A stretch of DNA of 64,000 nucleotides, from assembly GCF_000340215.1 (NCBI RefSeq), contig NW_006921533.1, positions 3,956,273 through 4,020,272 of the forward strand, read 5' to 3'. Numbering within the stretch: the first letter of the stretch is position 1; every line of letters begins with the position of its first letter. The stretch comes from Pseudocercospora fijiensis CIRAD86. Lineage: Eukaryota > Ascomycota > Dothideomycetes > Mycosphaerellales > Mycosphaerellaceae. Below are positions 1 through 11,470 of this stretch, piece after piece. The notes beneath the pieces were generated by a model. The model had not been told where the DNA came from. It saw nothing but the letters and a program-made list of their open reading frames with translations, and ran no database searches. The position numbers and the translations under genes are program-made.

Positions 1-1272
1 GGGCCACTTCGGCGCACTAAAGACTTTAGCACTAGCGTACCGATCGCTATACTAGCCGGAGATAGAACGAGACGTTAAGGAATACGTTAAAACGTATCCT
101 ATTTATTAGAGGAGTAAGGCGAATCGCTAGCTACCGTATAGAAAGCTCGCGAGCTTGCTAGTGCCCTCTAAGATCTAGTTAGAAATTAGCTTAGACTTTA
201 TTACTAAGCTACCGCTAGCGAAACATAAGGGCTCCGTATATAATAGCATCCTCGTAATTGTCGATAGGCTATCTAAAATAGCGTTATATATCCCTATATA
301 GGAAACCTAGAAGACGCTAGACTTTGCGGAATACTTCTTCGAAAGGGTTATATCGAGATTTAGGATACTAGACGGGATTGTTACCGATAGAGGGTCGCTA
401 TTTACGTTAGGCTTTTAGACTAAACTCTGCTATTAGTACTAGATAAAACGACGGCTATCTACTACGTACTATCCTTAAACCGATAGCTAAACGGAAGTTT
501 AGAACTAGACTTTAGAAGGTTACCTACGTTCTTTTATTAGCGAAGCGTAGACGGACTAGGTATAGCAACTGCCTTTTACTAAATTTGCATATAATAACTC
601 TAAGCATTCTAGTATAGGCGAGACACCCTTCTTTATTATTAATAGTAAACACCTAAGATAGTCGGAACTATACGAGGACGTATAGCGAGAGGGGGAGGTA
701 CTAGTAGTAACGGATAGAATAGAATAGCTAAGAAGCGCGCGTAAGATTGCGACGGAGCACCTATATCGAGCGCAAGCCTACTAGCAGAAAGCGTACAATA
801 GGCGGTATACAATACTAACGCTAGAGAAGAGCGACCTTGTCCTACTAAGTATAAAGAACCTAAAATTGCGTTAGCCTAGCCGTAAGCTAGGAATGCGATT
901 CGTAGGGCCTTTCTAAGTAGAAAAAGCTATTAGAACGTAAGCGTATCGCCTAGCACTTCTATCTACCTACTAGATCTATAACGTCTTCTATATATCCCTA
1001 TTACGCCCTTACTATAGAAGAGCCGGCGAAGAATAGGCGAATATAGCCGCGCCCGAGATTCTTCTAGATAGTACTAAGGTATAGGAGGTAGAGAAGATCG
1101 TCGATAAAAGAAGCAAAGATAGACAGACGTAGTATCGCCTACGCTAGAAGGGCTATAACGAGACGTATAATACCTAGGAAGGTAAAAAAAACTTTGAAAA
1201 TATAGATAAGCTTCTCGAAGACTAGGAGAAAGCGAATAATAGGCGTAGAAAAGGAAAGAAGAAAAAAGGATA
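1..1272 (+). mobile_element. Ty3/gypsy chromovirus remnant: integrase and chromodomain, RIP-mutated
   Basis: Reading from base 2 gives an integrase zinc-binding start (GHFGALKT, then LYWPEIERDVKEYVKTYPI), the core start (LDFITKLPLAKHKGS, then ILVIVDRLSKIA), the core continuation with VTDRGSLF, and near 1130-1250 a chromodomain (YRLRWKGYNETY, then LLEDWEKANNRR) with a lysine-rich tail. Trp and Gln codons are TAG/TAA and one Cys of the H2C2 finger reads Tyr, as expected when CpA/TpG becomes TpA. In chromoviruses integrase plus chromodomain form the 3' end of pol, so reverse transcriptase and protease lie upstream of the window. The copy cannot be functional. I did not locate its 3' LTR. Domain order and motif spacing make the family call secure. 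Confidence 0.9.
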
Positions 1273-1363
1273 AGTATAGAATTATTGCATTACTATATAG
1301 TAGGGTAGCCGCAACCGGCTACTATTAAACTAAAAAGTTTATAAGAACACTAGAGCTCGACGA

Positions 1364-1650
1364 GTAGGCGGACCGCCTACGGAGCTATTATCTTATATAG
1401 AATAGTAGGATCTAGGCTCCTAACTAGGCCTTAATATAGAGGAAAGGGCCTTATAGCGCCCGAGCCGTTAGTAAGGCGATAGAGGTAAGTATATACGTAG
1501 CTAGTTATTGCCTTTAAACATCTTCTACGCCTAGAAAGCTCTAAGGCCTACCTACGTAGCAACGCCGGCAGCCTTAATAGCACTGCCTATAGTAGTAGTC
1601 GCTAGGGTAGGCTATTACTATAAAGTAGTAATAGTAGGCAGACCGCCTAC
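1364..1650. repeat. Two copies of a palindromic 17-mer
   Basis: GTAGGCGGACCGCCTAC at 1364-1380 is a palindrome around one central base. A one-base variant lies at 1634-1650, and both copies are followed by GGAGC. Related GCCTACGGA fragments occur near 2500, 3630 and 3912. In the minus-strand frame of this region the motif encodes a recurring RSVGGL/RSVGS peptide, so part of the repetition may be protein-level. The remainder of 1273-1650 is RIP-mutated DNA with no other feature that I recognise. Confidence 0.5.
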
Positions 1651-3620
1651 GGAGCGACTAGTACTAATATTAACTAGTATACTACTATCTTCGTCGCCGA
1701 TAGAGCTACGACGAGGAGTACGTAGAAGTAGCGTACTAGAGCGTATAGTACGTACTTCTATAAGGTCCTCGTCCTTATCTATATCGCTTAACTCCTAGAT
1801 ACTACTATTGCCGCGACGGCGGTATAGCTTAGCCTAGCGAGGGGTACGAGCGCGACGTAGAGGTAGCGAGGGCGAGCTAAGCCTACTAGACATAGCCGTA
1901 GGATTATAGGAGCTATCGGATAGTAGGCTGCCCTCGCTGTCGGTATCGCTAGAAGTAGAGAGACTATTAGGATCCTAGGAAACCTTAGCGGGCTAAGTGC
2001 GAGTACGCTTACGTAGCGATAGCGCGGCGATCTTAGTACCGCGAATATAGGTAGGAGGATTAGTACGACTAGTAAATACTACCTCGCTATCCTAATAACG
2101 TCGGATCTCTTACTAAACAGTAGTGCGACTACCGGTATCGTATAGAGTAGTACGCTTAATAGCCGTAAGAGCGGCCGGAGTGCGCTCTGCCTTAGGTAAT
2201 AGTATAGGTACGCAGGCGCGACACTAGCGAGTAGGAGTAAATATATTAGGCAAGTCGTTAGTACTACTAAGCTTCTTAGGCGAACTACGGCTAGCTACCT
2301 CCTCTTCTAAATCTTCCTCGTCGCTAGAGGAGTCTACGCTACGTATACGCTAAAATTCCTTAGTAAGATTGCGGCATAGTACCTTCTTAGGAGATAGGTT
2401 AATCGTTAACTCGCTACCGAGGGCGTCGCGCTAGCGAACGGTGTTGCTAGAGCTAGAGCTAGAGCTGCCTATATAGAGGATAGAACGAGGACTGCCTACG
2501 GAACGACGGCGGGAACGGTAGACTAACGTAACGTATTTGTCCTCTAAATTAGTAAATACATCGCCGTAGGTACGCTTAGTAGTAACTAGCGTAGCGTTAA
2601 GTATAGCTAATAGGAGAGGCGTACCCTAGTCGGAGCGCGGACGACGCTTGCTTAGAGTAATAGGTAGTTAGTTCTACTACTCGTTTACAATAGCGCAATC
2701 TAGGCGGTCGTTAGTACGTACGGCGTACTCGGATAGATGCTAATAAGGTTAGTAATATTACTGTAGGCAGACAGGGGGCAGAACATACCGCGAGAGAGCC
2801 TAAGACGCGCGATAAAGTACGCTACGAGGGGTAATTGCTAGAATCGAGTAGCTACTACGCTAGTACTAGGCTCTAATAATCCTATATAGAACGAGGCGGC
2901 TATATATTAATGCTCTATACGAGACTACTACGGTTTAACTCTACCTCGACTAATCGAATAGTACGGTTTAGAGTACATATAGCTAGGAATAGTATACGAG
3001 CCGTAGTCGTAGCCCGACGAGAGGCGCGAACGATAGTATAGCGCTTATTAGTATTATTAACGCCGTCGGTAAGATAGTCTACTACGCGACGATAATCTAA
3101 ATAGAGCTAACGGACACAGTTAATGCGGCCTTGCTAGGCGGGACCTAACTATAGGAGGTTAGTAGGCGGACCGACGGCGGTATCGAGAAAACGTACCTCC
3201 TCGTAGCCCCCCTTATATAGGCGTTAGCACTTATTATACGCTCGATAAGCTACGCGCTTGTAAAGCGCACCTCCGGCGAGGGACTTAGCGTAGCGCTTAT
3301 AAGAGATAACTATAACTGCCGCGGTCGTAGCGAGGTCTTTAGGTCGCTACTAGTAGTTAGAATCCTCCGATAAGGCCTCTACTAGCTTACGAATTTCCTA
3401 ATAGCTACTACGGCCGTTAGGGCGATAGCCCGCAATATAGGCGCTAGCTATACTATAAGTCTCCTCCTAGTAATAAGCGGGTCGATAGGGGAATGTAGGT
3501 TAGGGCTATAGCGAAATAGAGGGTAATATAGTAGCGGGGCGCTTACGATCGCGAAGTGTATATAGGTATAGGTGCGAGAATAGAACGAGGGCGCGTCGCC
3601 TTATTATAAGGGTCTACGCG
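1650..3620 (-). pseudogene. RIP-killed reading frame of unknown family, about 640 codons
   Basis: On the minus strand a protein-like frame runs from about 3620 to 1655, interrupted only by TAG/TAA at positions that would be CAG, CAA or TGG before RIP. Readable pieces include SYKRYAKSLAGGALYKR, KGGYEEVRFLDTAVGPP and LYLDYRRVVDYLTDGV, followed by an Arg/Ser-rich C-terminal third (SPKKLSSTNDLPNIF, TDSEGSLLSDSS). There is one frame change near 2745, which could be an intron or an indel. I recognise no transposase, reverse transcriptase or other domain. It diverges from the much larger plus-strand gene starting near 4230. It may be the accessory ORF of a mobile element or a repeated host gene. Coding nature is fairly sure; function is unknown. 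Confidence 0.55.
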
Positions 3621-4229
3621 TTACTACCTACGGAGCGATAGCGGAATAGCGGCTAACCTAGCAACTACGTAACTAAAACAAACAACCTAACTAGCAATAG
3701 GATTATAAAGCCGTACGCGTATCGCCCGTACTAGTAGAGAGCAATAGAAATATAAGGAAATAGGAGAGTCCTAGCTAATAGGCGCGCTATATAGGCGTAT
3801 AGTAGTAATATCGAAAGAGGGGCCTATACGCTATATATAAAGCTTAGCCGGCTAGAGCGGCAGAGCGGCCCGAAAGCCTAGCCTTAGGCATCGAGACCCT
3901 AGATATCGTAGGCGGGCTGCCTACGGGCTACGATAGCATCTAGCTTATATGCTAGCCGGTATCGCGACGCATACCGGAGTAGGTAGGCGGTTTAGCTACT
4001 AAGGACACTAGCCTAGAGAGGAGGCGCCTATAAAGATCTTAGTAGTAGGCTAATAGAATCGGTCTATTCCCGTAGGAGTCGCGATAAGCCGAGCTTTTCC
4101 CGACGGACTAGAGTCCGACGGCGGACCCCCGGTAGGCTACGTCGCTTAAGCCTATAAAGGCTACGTCGCTTACCCCTATCGGTAGGAATAAAAGAGGCAC
4201 TACGCTTCCCTCTCTTTTAGATTTCCTAA
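3621..4229. other. Spacer between two divergent RIP-killed frames
   Basis: About 600 bp separate the start of the minus-strand frame from that of the giant plus-strand frame, so any promoters of the pair lay here. Bases 3881-3902 match 20 of 22 positions with 62148-62169 in the LTR-like repeat of the right flank and resemble 63681-63702. This hints that part of the spacer is related to that repeat family. No gene is visible. Confidence 0.4.
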
Positions 4230-7200
4230 GATTATTCTAGTATTGCGGATAGAGGCTATTATATTGCTATATAACCTAATACTCGTCTTATATACCCTTA
4301 CTTCTAACGATATCCTAACAAACGCTTACCTAATCGACTAGTTCGAGGACTCCTAAATTACGGATAAGCAGATTAGTTAGATAAAACTATCCCTAATATT
4401 GCGAATGCCTACGTAGGTCGCGCCGATAGTAAAGCGACTCTAGCCTAATAATAATAAAGAGAAATAGCTACAGCGAGATATGTAGCCTATAAGACGATAG
4501 CCGCTAAGAGGAGGTAGAAGGCCGAACTACGCGGAAGATAGCGACCCTAAGTCTATTAAGAAGGTTACCTAACCCGACGCCTAGGAAGCGTAGATAGGTT
4601 AGTCGGCTACCGATATAGACCCGAACTAGCTAACTTCGCTAGCAAGTAAAAATGCTACGTTAAGCGAATCGATTAGCTTAGACGCATATCGCTTCTACGA
4701 TAGCGGTAGCTACGACGCCCGGAAATAGGCTAAGACCTTAGGTCTACTAACCGTATCTAACGCCCGATCGCGTAAACTAAAGGCTAGGGCGCTTATCCCG
4801 ACGGTAAGACGCCTTACTAAGGAGGAGATCTAGCGATAGCGAGATACTCTAGCCCTACTAAATATATAGGTAGGGGCGCATCGTAGAATCCTCTATAACG
4901 ATACCTTACCGTCCTTTTTTACTACGCTACGTTTCCCTCTAATTACCGCGAATCGGTACCTCGATCTATAGCTATAGGTTTTTCCCCTATTAGGAGAAAT
5001 CTAAGAAGTTTTCCGGGAAAATTACCTAGACAGATCTTGTACGTATTATAGACCTAGACATTAGGCCTAAGAGGCTACTTTATCCTTCTCTTATACCCTT
5101 ACTTCCGACTATTCTAGCGCCTTCTATCTATTAGACATACGCGGCTAGAATAAGGTTTGCGTACCCGCGCGACTGTTATTAAACATAGTATATAGAAGCT
5201 CGGACTATATCGCCGAAGTAATATTTCAACTATCGCTCGAATTAATAATAATAATAATATATACGGCTACGAGGCGCAACAAGTATACGAGGCGTATAAC
5301 TATAGCTATCTATATTATAGTAATATTAAACAAGCATTATAAAGAAGCATTACTACCGATATAGCCGGAGGGTCGAAGTTTTAGTAGAAGCGCGGCGCGA
5401 TAATATTCGGTTAGGAAGATACGCCTCTACTAGAGTATATGCCTCTACTAGGCGGTATCCCCGAAACGCCTCCGTCCGGCTAGGTAATAATATTGCTATA
5501 GCGCGGCAAAGACCCTAAGGGAATAGAATAAGGCAACGAAGTAGAGAATAGAGAGAATTCCGAGGTAATAGAAATAGATAGAGAAGATAGGTTTAATAAC
5601 TATAAGGGAAATAGAGGACGGGAGCCTATTCCCGAGAATAAAGAGAATAAAAATAAAGAGAATAAGAATAAAGAGAATAAAAACGAAGAAAATGAAAATA
5701 AAAAAACTAATAATAAGGAAGGGGAGCTTGTTTCTAGAACTAAGAATAAGGATACTACTAGAAATAGGGGAAATCCCGAGGATAGTTAATCTGCTACTCT
5801 AAATAATAGAGGAGTAGTAGCAAGGCAGGCTATACCTACTAATAGGGAAGAGCAAGGATAGGATAACGACGAGGCTAAGAAAGAGGTTTCCGATAACAGC
5901 GGAGAAGAAGAGTAGGGTTAGTAGGCTACTAAGAGATAGGCGCCTAAGACGAAGCGTCTTATTATCGCACTACCTAAGCCGGGCGAAATCCTACGTATAC
6001 TATATCTAGACAAGGTGCCGAGGTTTTCTAATATGCTCTCGTATATCGATAGGGCTAGGTATAAGGCTAACGCTGTCTCGGACGTACTAGGCATACTAGT
6101 ACGTTCTATTAATAGTATAATACGGCGCGAACACAAACTCCTATATAAGATTGCAACGAATAGTAGGCCGGAAAAGGCTTTAGTACTATAGTTACCCGTA
6201 GCTCCTATCTACGCTAAGCGGTATATAGCTTTCGGTACTCCTCGAATCGAGTATACGCTTATACCTTAGGTCTATAAGACGATTAGCGCCTTAGGCAATC
6301 GCCTATATTATATCTTAGAGACTAGCTATAACGCCAACGCGCCGTACTATTACGATACCTACGATTAGTAGGGTCGCGAACGCCTCGACCTCTATAAATA
6401 GAAGCTTTGCGACAGTATAGAGACTAAGGCTAGACGCTAGGTCTATCGTAAGGAATCGAAAGAAGAGGGCCTTAAAGACGACAACTATAAGGCCCTATAG
6501 ATCGAATTAGAAATAGAGGGCGAGCGCGCTACGCGTCTCGCCGATATTAAGAAGGCCTCGAAAGCTAAGCTCGACTAGTATAAAAGGAAGTTTAGAAAAA
6601 AGGATAATAAGGGCTACGACGTATATAGTAACTATCTCTAGCCGGACCTCGCCTCTTTTAAAGACGAGTACGATTTCGACGCCGACGACGAGAAGCCTAC
6701 CTAAGCTAGGAAGAAGGCTATCCTCGGCGCGCGTATAGTACTATAGGCAGATTAGCTTATTAACATTTTACCTAATAGACTAGCGGTATACCTCGTATCG
6801 GTCTAGCTATTATATTTTAGCCTTAACGAATTTAAGACGGCGCTTATTAACCTAGATTCTATATACAGTTCCGAAAAGTACGTAAATTAGTAATACGCCT
6901 CCCCTAGCGAATAGCCTAAGGCGATTTAGAAGAGTATAGGCGAGATCTATCCTTCTAGATAGATAAGGAAAGGCTAGAGTAGACCGAAAAACCCTTACTA
7001 TAGTGCTAACGTACGCTTACTCGAGTAGGCGACCGCCGGTAATAAGCTACTATACGATATTAACGAAGGCGATTTCTCTACAAATAACTCGATCTTGTAC
7101 GCCTCTAAGGCTCTAGAGGACCTTATAATACTAGACTACGCCGTCCTAAGATACGAGCGAGACAGTCTTACTTACGTAACGGCTTTTTAGACGATTTACT

Positions 7201-10140
7201 AAGGCGAAATAACGCCTATTACCGTCGCCTACTACGCGCTAGTATACTAGGTTACAGAAGGAGTATACTGCTTTGCAAACTATATAGAGGTAGCGAGTTA
7301 TTTCGCCGGACTAATCGCCGACATAGTCGAGCGTTATAAGGCAGATCTAAGGTAGAGAATTGTCGCCGACCTCGAGTCTATCTACGATATCTTCCCTAAA
7401 CCCTACCTAGCGCTAATTCTTTAGAGCAAATAGCTAAAAATATAGCGCTCGATATATATATAGCTAATTACAGCGCTTATAGACGACGAGAAGTAGCAAT
7501 TAGAATATAGCGATATTACTAGGGATTTCGAGCGCGTTATTCGCAACTTTTAGATATAGTTAGGCCGTTTCCCGCTAGGCCTACGCGCCCTACTAATAGA
7601 TCTAATATTAAGTCTTATACTAGCTACCTAAGGCATAATCTTCTAGGATATTTCTTTAGCCTACTATAAGGAAAAGGCTAAAATAATAACGAAGGACGGA
7701 CACTAACGCCCGGCGATACTACTATATTCCGACTATATAAAGTAGAAGAAAGCAATCGACTAGAGGATATCTATATAGACTAAGAAATTCAAGGCTAAAC
7801 TCTAAGAATAGAAGGCCTAGAAGCAGGCCGACGCAAAGGCTTAGAAAGCAGCCTAGAAAGCCGCGAAAGTATAGAAGGCCGCCTCTACCTCGATAGCTAG
7901 AAAGCGTAAGGATGCGCCTACGTCGGCCCTAACTGCCGCTAAAAAGGCTAAGTCTACTAAAGCCGATAATAGTAGAGCCGACCCGCTAACTACTACTAAA
8001 AAAGCTAAGTCGACTAAAGCCGACCCGCTAACTACTACTAAAAAGGCTAAGTCTACTAAAGCCGACGATAGCAAAGCCGAACTAGGTACTAAGAAAGGCA
8101 AATCTATAAAGGCGCCCGCCGGGAAGGCCGTAATAGTAGGAAAGGCTAAGTCTACTAAAGCGTAAACTGCGGCGCTAGAGAAAGCAACTAGTAAGGGCAA
8201 TTTAGACTTAAGTAAGCTTATAACTCGCGTAGACGAGGAGATCTTACCTATAGACGCTGCCGTCTACGTAGGACTATCTCCCTAAGAGCTCCTTACGGAT
8301 TCGACGATCCGCCTCCCTACGAGCTATTTCGACTTTCCGAGACTTATAATAGCTTTCTATAACGTAGACTTAGGGCGGGTGCTACCCGGTAATAAGCTAC
8401 GTCTATTAAGGGAATAGGAGAAGGATTTTATCCGCCGCTTAGTAGCTTTTTACGAACTTAATACTAATACTAGCTAGCTTATCTTCGCGATGTTCCTAGA
8501 TAAAGAATAGAAAGCCTACCTCTACTATCTAATACTAGTCGCGTTAAATTTTAACTACGAGTACGGAAACATTTACTTCTAGGTCTCCTAAATGCTAGTA
8601 TCCGCTTAAGACAAGATCGAGAAGATTAGTAAAACCGACCCTTTCTCGAATCGAGATTTCGTTACTAGTATATCTAGAGACAATAGAGACGTAGATATAA
8701 ACGCTTTCCGTAACTAGACGAACTAGATACTAAGTTACGCCTCTAAGCAAATAATAAACGTTATTTAACAAAACGGCGACTGCTTAATACTTTACCTAAT
8801 AAGTAAGCTCCTTATATCGGCGGTACCTTTACTATTAAAGGCCGCTATCCTTCGGTACTAGATAAAGGCGCTCGTTCTAATAGACGGGAATAACGAGATC
8901 TAGCCTATACCCTAGGCGACTATCGTTTACTATAAGGGAGATAACGACGTTAGATAGCTGCTTAAGCACTTCGCGCGGGAACTCGACGACCGAAGCGGCG
9001 GACGCCTACTATAGCAAATCGCGACTAAGGATAACGGATACTCTAGGTCTACTATAGATAACGCGTTTTAGCCCCCTAGGGAGGATATTCTCGATAAGCT
9101 CGAGGCCGTAAAATAGCTATATTTCGTAGAGCTAATATATACCCGCCTCGTAAAGATAGTCTAGTAAATTCCGCCGGAGCCTACGTCTATCGACGATAGC
9201 CGTAGCTTACTAATCGAGGCGATATAGGACTATAAATAGGACGACGACGCCTTTCGGAAGGCCTTAGCTATATTATAAGGAAATTAGTAGGAGGATACCG
9301 ACCCGTAAGAATTTAAGCAATACGTCGGCTTCTTCGTAAGAGCCGTCGGCGACGCGCTCGAAAATAGCGGTTATAATTAAGTAACAGACGACGAAGACCT
9401 CGCTAAACTAGACGCCGACGAGAGATTATAGTACGAGAGATATATCATATTATATTAGAAGTTCGGTACCGCGTTTACCTAACTACTAGAAGAGAATTAA
9501 AAAGAGGTTATAGACTACGGTAACTAATTCGACTAGGAAGGCACTGCCTAGAACGGCAAATTCGACCCTACTAATCTTAAGGATATTATAGAGTTTATAA
9601 ATATACTCTCCGATTTCTAGTTAGAAGACGGTACTATTAAATACAATAACGAAGACGAGCCGACCGCAAGTCTACCTCTAATTATCGATACTATCTAGCG
9701 CATATTTGAAGAACCTAACTCCGCTACGAATGCGATTAAGGCTATAAAAGACCTACCGCTACTATAGTTCCTTAGGTAAGAGGAAAGCGACCTCTTTAAA
9801 CTGCTTGCCGCGCTCTATAGAATCTAGATTAGTACGACCGAGCGGCGATAAGGGCCTATATAAGGCGCTCGGAAAGCTTACCGTAGAGACTTTTAATAGT
9901 CTGCATCCTACTAACAAGAAAAAGGGCCTCCGCTTTCTAGAACTGCGCCCTCTATAGTAAGGAGAACCTAATAACGAGCATCCTAGAGACCCCGTAGTTA
10001 GCGAATAGTAGTATTTCTTACACTCTCGCGCGTTAACGACCTAGCTAGAGGAAATAGGATATTAAGCATTAGCGGGTAAGGAAGAATTAGAATAGCGAGA
10101 CGAAAAATAGGGGCGCATAGCCTAAAATCTCTTTTATTAT
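4230..10140 (+). pseudogene. Giant RIP-killed gene of unknown family, about 1,900 codons
   Basis: A protein-like frame starts near 4230-4330, changes frame once near 5395, and then runs without a frameshift to about 9850. A tail in a third frame continues to about 10140. All internal stops are TAG or TAA at former Gln/Trp codons. The first ~370 codons are Trp-rich. An Asn/Glu/Lys low-complexity linker follows (5640-5720), then a long mixed central region (for example PKPGEILRILYLDKVPRF and DNFSTNNSIL-like stretches), a Lys/Ala-rich stretch with tandem KKAKSTKAD repeats (7840-8165) and an acidic C-terminal part. I found no YxDD, DDE, tyrosine recombinase or helicase motif. The two frame changes could be introns or indels. 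It may be a large mobile-element protein or a repeated host gene silenced by RIP. Confidence 0.6.
7982..8065 (+). repeat. Two tandem 42-bp units inside the giant frame
   Basis: Bases 7982-8023 and 8024-8065 are near-identical 42-bp units encoding the peptide repeat DPLTTTKKAKSTKA. Further partial units (KKAKSTKAD) flank them. In-frame tandem duplication supports the coding nature of this frame before RIP. Confidence 0.75.
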
Positions 10141-10476
10141 ATATGTAGATACTAAGTCTACTATCTACGTAGTCGCGGACATTTCGGGACTAGGGGATTC
10201 TATTACAAAGGTAGGCATAGGCATAGGCTAGGCAAGAGGCCCTAGCCTACTATAGTATATACTTCTCTAAGCCTAGATAGACTTAGAATAATTATCTACT
10301 TTATAATATACGATATATAACACTAAGTAGTAAGATAGAAAATAAGTAATAAATAAGGATATAAATAAGAGGACTTAGACGTATTAGAAAAAAGAAAACA
10401 TATAATAAAAATAAATAAGAAAATATAAAATAGGTAAGTAAAACAAGTAAGATACTAAATAGAAAAACTATAAAAC
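10141..10476. other. AT-rich RIP-mutated spacer
   Basis: The stretch is rich in ATAAATAA-type runs and lies between the end of the giant frame and the left terminal inverted repeat at 10477. It could be the 3' untranslated end of the giant element. Nothing else is visible. Confidence 0.4.
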
Positions 10477-10648
10477 CGTTACGAAAACTTTTTTACCGAT
10501 CGCGACGATCCTATCGATAGGATCGCTTAGGATCCTTAGAATCCTTAGGATCCTTAGGATCGTACGTTAAAGATCTTGTCTAACAGGATCGCCGCGATCT
10601 AGAAATTCCGACTACTCGCGATCCTGTCCGATAGGATCCTCGCGATCG

Positions 10649-10679
10649 CGAATTTCGGGACGGCCCGTCCCGAAATTCG
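10649..10679. repeat. Perfect 31-bp palindrome
   Basis: Fourteen bases at 10649-10662 (CGAATTTCGGGACG) are exactly inverted at 10666-10679 around a 3-bp centre. It lies inside the TIR element, next to GATC-rich repeats, and could extrude as a strong hairpin. Confidence 0.85.
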
Positions 10680-10829
10680 AGGGCAAGGAACGTAAAGGAC
10701 GCGGGGCAAGTTAGAGCCCGACTGCTACTACTCCGTATACTACTACTACGAGGAGGTATTTCGGGGTATTGCGTACTAATATAGGTCAAATTTAGCGGTT
10801 TCGTAGGTTTTTTTTATAAATAAATTTTT

Positions 10830-10889
10830 TTCGTTAAGGTTTCGTTAAATGCAGCCGATATTTCGTTAAGGTTTCTTTCAAAAGCCGAC
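10830..10889. repeat. Two ~30-bp direct repeats
   Basis: The unit TTTCGTTAAGGTTTC followed by a diverged tail and GCCGA occurs twice in tandem inside the TIR element. This is probably subterminal-repeat structure of that element. Confidence 0.6.
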
Positions 10890-11153
10890 GCTTAATAAGC
10901 AGAACTTTGAAAAAAAGTACACTCGAAACACTCGAGATTCTTTTCTAGATTCTAGGATAATTACTAGGTATTAAGACTTCAAAATTTATAATACTCTTAT
11001 TAGTAGGTAGAACTTTAAGTTCTATTTTTTAAATTTCTAAAAATAGTAAAGTATAACTTAGAAAAGCCAAAATACTATATTGCTTATTTCTGTTCCCTAG
11101 CTTTAGTTTCGTAGAAAAACTATAAATTTTATATTTTTTTAAAATAATATACT

Positions 11154-11313
11154 AAAAATAGAGTACCTTTTTACTATATTACTAAGCTATAAACCTACTA
11201 GAAAAAAAGATAAATTAGAAGCAAAATGTCTAGAAAAGCGATTTTCTTTCCTTTATATCTTTTTATCTAGAAGGTTTACAGCTTAGTAATATATAACAAA
11301 AATGTTCTATTTT
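11154..11313. mobile_element. Hairpin (foldback/MITE-like) element nested in the TIR element
   Basis: The arm at 11154-11211 pairs with the arm at 11256-11313 over about 57 bp at roughly 80% identity, including a run around TATTACTAAGCT. The loop is about 44 bp. The size and structure suit a short MITE or foldback element, or the relic of an inverted duplication. No target-site duplication is evident. Confidence 0.6.
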
Positions 11314-11380
11314 GAGTGTAGTATTAGGCAAAAGTCTAACTTTTATAAGTTACCTATTTATCGTTCTAGGATAGCTTAGG

Positions 11381-11470
11381 ATCGCTCGGGATCGCTCGGG
11401 ATCGCTCGGGATCGCTTAGGATCGCTCGGGATCGCTCGCGATCGCTCGGGATCGCTCGCGATCGCTAGGA
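11381..11470. repeat. Tandem 10-bp array (ATCGCTCGGG unit, nine copies)
   Basis: Nine consecutive 10-bp units follow each other in exact register, as ATCGCTCGGG, ATCGCTTAGG or ATCGCTCGCG. The array abuts the right terminal inverted repeat, and a related but shorter GGATCCTTA array sits inside the left terminal repeat. Every unit contains GATC across its junction. Confidence 0.85.

Noticed and set aside
5395..5395. Programmed ribosomal frameshift between two parts of the giant frame
   Set aside because: In RIP-degraded DNA an indel or a lost intron is at least as likely, and no clear slippery site remains visible.
4230..10140. TAG read as glutamine (altered genetic code) in the giant frame
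   Set aside because: TAA and former TGG codons are interrupted in the same way, and TpG/CpA are lost in all frames. Host genes in the island, such as SRF1 and the PIF1-type helicase, end at TAG. RIP explains the pattern.
4230..10140. Starship captain or tyrosine recombinase as the giant gene
   Set aside because: I found no R-H-R-Y-type signature or DUF3435-like layout in any readable stretch, and the frame is far longer than such recombinases.
10580..10789. Minus-strand 69-codon frame as a transposase piece of the TIR element
   Set aside because: It is Ser/Arg low-complexity produced by the GATC repeats and the palindrome, without a catalytic motif.
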